7,051 bases of DNA from the NCBI GenBank assembly GCA_964511535.1, contig CAZEFW010000265.1:1-7051 (forward strand). Reading direction: 5' to 3'. Below are positions 4,074 to 7,051 of this stretch, piece after piece. Under the pieces are notes generated by a model. It searched no databases, was not told the DNA's origin, and worked only from the letters and a program-made list of their open reading frames with translations. The first letter of the stretch is position 1. Each line of letters starts with the position of its first letter. Both the position numbers and the translations under genes were made by a program. Source of the DNA: CAZCFB01 sp964511535. Its GTDB lineage: Bacteria; Myxococcota_A; Polyangia; GCA-2747355; CAZCFB01.

Positions 4074-6982
4074 TGCATACCCTTGGACGAATCCTGGTGG
4101 GCAAGACCCGCGCCTGGGCGCTGGTCATCTTCGTGCTGGCCGTGTCCGGTGTCGCGCTGTACCAGGCGCGCGGCGTGGCGCAGGAGGACGACCTGCTCGC
4201 CTTCCTGCCGCGGGAAAACCCGGACGTGCAGCTGTTTCAGGACATCAACCAGCGCTTCGGCGGGCTCGACCTTGCCCTGGTGGGGCTGCAGGCCAAGGAC
4301 GTGATGGACCGCGACTTCCTGTCGCGGCTGCGCGCGGTTACCAACGAGCTGAAGGACACCAAGGGGCTGGATCATGTGCTGAGCCTGACCAACATGATCG
4401 ACTTCACCCCGGACCGGGACAAGGGCGGCATCATCTCGTCGCTGCTGGTCTCCGACCTGCCCCGGGACGCCGGCCAGCGCGAGGCGCTGCGCACCAAGGT
4501 GATGTCCCGGGACCATGTGGTGGGCAACCTGATCTCCCGCGACGGCAGCGCCGTGCTGATCTACTGCTTCCTCGCCTTCGGCACCGACCAGAAATCCATG
4601 GCAGCGCGGATCCAGGAGGTGGTGCGGGGCGCCTTCCCCGACGAGGGCGGCGTAAAGAAGTACTGGGGCGGCGGGCCGTTCATCGCCACCTACATCTACA
4701 ACACCACCCAGGCGGACATGACCAAGCTGACGCCGTGGGCGGTGGTGGCCATCGTGGGGATCATGCTGCTCGCCTTTCGCGACCTGCTGGGTACGTTCCT
4801 GGCGCTGCTCTCCACCTCCATGGGCATCGTGCTCTCCCTGGGGCTGATGGCCACCCTCGGGGTGAAGTTCAACATCGTGCTCAGCTCCATGCCGGTGATC
4901 CTGTTCGCGGTGGGCAGCGCCTATGGCATCCATATCCTGTCGCGCTACTACAACCTGGCCGAGGAGCACGGCACCGAGGAGGCGGTGGTTCGCACCCTGA
5001 GCGGGGTGGGGCCCACGGTGCTGGCCGCGGGGCTCACCACGGCGGCCAGCCTGCTCTCCTTCGTCTGGATGGACATCGGCCCGCTGCGCAGCTTCGGCGT
5101 GTTCACCGCCCTGGGCATCCTGTTCACGTTGATCCTGTCGCTCACCTTCATCCCGGCGGTGGTGGCCATCACCGGGCTCAAGCGCCGGCAGAAGTCGGGC
5201 GTGCTGGTGCGGCGCACCCTGGCCCGGCTCACGGTGTTCGCGCAGCGGCGGCGGGTGGCCGTGACCGTGGCCCTGGGGTTGGTCGCAGCCACCGGGGTGG
5301 TGCTGACCGCGCGGGTGGACTCGCGCTTCGACCTGTCCACCTTCTTCTCCCGGGGCAGCCCCCCGGACCAGGCGGAGCGCTTCCTGGTGGAGCGCTTCGG
5401 CGGCTCGCAGTTCGCGCAGATCTACCTCGAGGGTGACCTGAACAACCCGGAGCTGCTGCGCCACATCCGCGCCCTGGGCGACGAGATCTCCCTGCTGCCC
5501 CATGTCTCATCGGTGCTGCACGTGGGCGAGGCCATCGCCCGGGTCAACGAGATCATGGCTGGCCAGCGGCGGATCCCCGACACCGAGGCCCAGGTGCGGC
5601 TGCTCTACTCGTTCCTCACTGGCGACCCGTCGGTGACCCAGCTGATCACGCGGGAGCGGGACAAGGCGCTGATGCATGTGAAGATGGCGTCCAACCGCGC
5701 CTCGGACCTGGAGCCGCTGGTGGAGCAGATGGAGCGCATCGCGGCCCGGACCATGCCGGGGGGCTACACCATCACCTCGGTGGACGGCAAGGGGGCAAAG
5801 GACACGCTGCAGCGCCTGCGGAACAACGCCATGCTGCGGATCCAGCAGCAGGCTCACATGCTGGGGCAGACCCTGTCGCCCGCGCAGGTCGAGAAGATGG
5901 CTGCCGCCCTGAAGCAGCCTGCCGTCCGGCCCGGCGCCAGCACGGTGCGCGCGACTGTGGAGCGGTTCCTGCGCTCCGAGGAGTGCGCGGTTCCGGTCCC
6001 CAAGGGGGCCGCGGGAGAGGACATGGTGCCCGCCCTGGCCAGCGCGGCCACGGCCCTGGGCCCGGACTTCGCCGACGAGGCGCTGGACAGGGCGCTCGCC
6101 GGGGCGCTGGCCGGCGTCGAGCTGGAGGATGACGAGCTGGTGGGCGACCTGGCGCTCTCGGTGGGCACGCCGCTGCAGGACGCCTGGCGGCTGGCCCGGG
6201 CGCAGAAGCGGCGGGACAACCTGCTCGCCGCGGCCGGGATGAAGCTGCCCGCCACCGGCGAGGGCGAGCGCCTGTCGGCCGGAATGACCAACGCGGTGCT
6301 CGACCTGGATCTGGAGGCCGCCCTCGTGGCAGGGCCGCTGGCCGCAGGCGCCAAGCCCAGGGCCCTGACCGCCCGGGTCAACGGCTTGCCCGTGATGCAC
6401 CGCGGGCTGTCCATCAGCGTGACCCAGAACCAGATCAAGAGCCTCGCCTTTGCCCTGGCGCTGGTGCTGGTGATCATGACCGTGCTGTTCCGCTCCTTCT
6501 GGAGCGGGCTGCTGGTGAGCACGCCGACACTGCTGACCCTGCTGGTGATCTACGGCGGCATGGGGCTGCTGGGGGTGCGCCTCGACATCGGCACCTCCAT
6601 GCTGGCCAGCATCATCCTCGGCGCGGGGGTGGACTACGCAGTGCACCTGGCAGCGGCCTGGCGCGCGCCCCACGGCTACCTGCCGCCCCGGGACCTGCGC
6701 GCCGCCGCGGCCTTCGCCGCCGACCAGTCCGGCCCGGCCATCTGGACCAACGCCATCATGGTGTGCGCCGGCTTCTTCGTGCTCACCCTGGGCCAGGCCC
6801 GCCCGCTGCAGAACGTGGGCGGCTTGACCGCCGCGGCGATGATCACCGCCGCCCTGGCCACGTTCCTCGCCCTGCCGGCCCTGGCGCGGCGATCGCGCTA
6901 CATCAACAAGGCCGGGGAGCTGGAGACGGAGGGCAGCTCGGAGGTGGTGGACGCTGTGATGCGGGACGCATCGCGGCCCTGA
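4073..6982 (+). CDS. RND superfamily (MMPL-type, COG1033-like) permease with a large periplasmic insertion
   Basis: The product has 969 residues and the two-fold RND architecture. A single helix (about 14-31), a periplasmic domain (32-220) and five helices (about 221-236, 241-262, 267-289, 312-333, 341-365) form the first half. The second half repeats this: helix 394-412, periplasmic domain 413-786, and helices near 787-806, 812-834, 839-860, 886-907 and 914-936. Both periplasmic domains begin with the same F-x-x-x-x-P ... R/E-R-F-G-G signature (FGG at 62-64 and 442-444). Both end with a matching G-x-P ... T-Q ... K-S/L segment leading into the next helix. The second is about 185 residues longer because of a helix-rich insertion near 574-766. 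TM10 has the Gly-Val-Asp854-Tyr855 motif typical of proton-coupled RND pumps; TM4 has Ser-Ala283-Tyr284 at the matching site. Likely proton-driven export or lipid transport from the inner membrane; substrate unknown. Coupled to the TatT-like lipoprotein gene. Confidence 0.92.
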   Translation: MHTLGRILVGKTRAWALVIFVLAVSGVALYQARGVAQEDDLLAFLPRENPDVQLFQDINQRFGGLDLALVGLQAKDVMDRDFLSRLRAVTNELKDTKGLDHVLSLTNMIDFTPDRDKGGIISSLLVSDLPRDAGQREALRTKVMSRDHVVGNLISRDGSAVLIYCFLAFGTDQKSMAARIQEVVRGAFPDEGGVKKYWGGGPFIATYIYNTTQADMTKLTPWAVVAIVGIMLLAFRDLLGTFLALLSTSMGIVLSLGLMATLGVKFNIVLSSMPVILFAVGSAYGIHILSRYYNLAEEHGTEEAVVRTLSGVGPTVLAAGLTTAASLLSFVWMDIGPLRSFGVFTALGILFTLILSLTFIPAVVAITGLKRRQKSGVLVRRTLARLTVFAQRRRVAVTVALGLVAATGVVLTARVDSRFDLSTFFSRGSPPDQAERFLVERFGGSQFAQIYLEGDLNNPELLRHIRALGDEISLLPHVSSVLHVGEAIARVNEIMAGQRRIPDTEAQVRLLYSFLTGDPSVTQLITRERDKALMHVKMASNRASDLEPLVEQMERIAARTMPGGYTITSVDGKGAKDTLQRLRNNAMLRIQQQAHMLGQTLSPAQVEKMAAALKQPAVRPGASTVRATVERFLRSEECAVPVPKGAAGEDMVPALASAATALGPDFADEALDRALAGALAGVELEDDELVGDLALSVGTPLQDAWRLARAQKRRDNLLAAAGMKLPATGEGERLSAGMTNAVLDLDLEAALVAGPLAAGAKPRALTARVNGLPVMHRGLSISVTQNQIKSLAFALALVLVIMTVLFRSFWSGLLVSTPTLLTLLVIYGGMGLLGVRLDIGTSMLASIILGAGVDYAVHLAAAWRAPHGYLPPRDLRAAAAFAADQSGPAIWTNAIMVCAGFFVLTLGQARPLQNVGGLTAAAMITAALATFLALPALARRSRYINKAGELETEGSSEVVDAVMRDASRP

Positions 6983-7051
6983 CTTGAGGCTTGGGGCTTG
7001 AGGCTTGAGGGGAGATGGTTGGCCTCGCTTCGCTCGGCGGCTTGAGGCTTG
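6983..7051. repeat. CTTGAGG heptamer repeat downstream of the permease gene
   Basis: Immediately after the permease stop there are four heptamers in a row: CTTGAGG at 6983-6989, CTTGGGG at 6990-6996, and CTTGAGG at 6997-7003 and 7004-7010. After a 30-bp unrelated spacer, CTTGAGG returns at 7041-7047 and runs into the window edge. GCCTC at 7022-7026 in the spacer is complementary to the GAGGC of the repeat at 7044-7048, so a small stem is possible. No typical intrinsic terminator with a T run is seen. The array probably continues beyond the window. Confidence 0.7.

Noticed and set aside
3971..6673. Two long open frames on the minus strand opposite the permease (3971-5503 and 5507-6673)
   Set aside because: They are antisense to a clearly recognisable RND permease. 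The translations are low-complexity, rich in His, Gln, Gly and Arg, with no signal or domain, as expected for shadow frames in high-GC DNA.
7021..7051. Terminator stem GCCTC/GAGGC after the permease gene
   Set aside because: The stem is only 5 bp, is formed by a repeat unit, has no T run, and the window ends here.

Overview
This is GC-rich DNA (by eye about 70% GC, with strong G/C at third codon positions) that probably comes from a Myxococcota- or Deltaproteobacteria-like Gram-negative bacterium. The support is indirect: several lipoprotein or secreted-protein signals, a lipoprotein with a long proline/aspartate linker of the PDQ/PDL type common in that group, and an RND/MMPL permease next to a lipoprotein gene. 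No rRNA, tRNA, integrase, transposase or CRISPR array is visible.

Layout: two gene groups diverge from an 87-bp region at 3084-3170. Leftward (minus strand) are a HupE/UreJ-type membrane protein (3083-1980), a lipoprotein with two copies of a beta-rich four-cysteine domain (1893-769), a small exported protein, probably a lipoprotein, of unknown function (757-305), and the 5' part of a small secreted Cys-containing protein (193 to beyond the left edge). The first three may form one transcript. The fourth has its own good ribosome binding site and palindromes upstream, and may be separately controlled. Rightward (plus strand) are a TatT-like helical-repeat lipoprotein (3171-4073) and a 969-residue RND/MMPL-family permease (4073-6982). 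These two overlap by one base (TGATG) and are very probably translationally coupled. The window ends in a CTTGAGG heptamer repeat.

Function: everything encoded here appears to act in or outside the inner membrane. The plus-strand pair looks like an envelope export or lipid-handling unit, with a permease plus a periplasm-facing lipoprotein. The minus-strand group combines a putative metal permease-like protein with exported proteins of unknown role. The most unusual feature is a helix-rich insertion of about 190 residues in the second periplasmic domain of the permease. I see no clearly new defence or mobile system. The candidates for novelty are the permease insertion, the duplicated four-Cys lipoprotein domain, and small regulatory-looking DNA structures.
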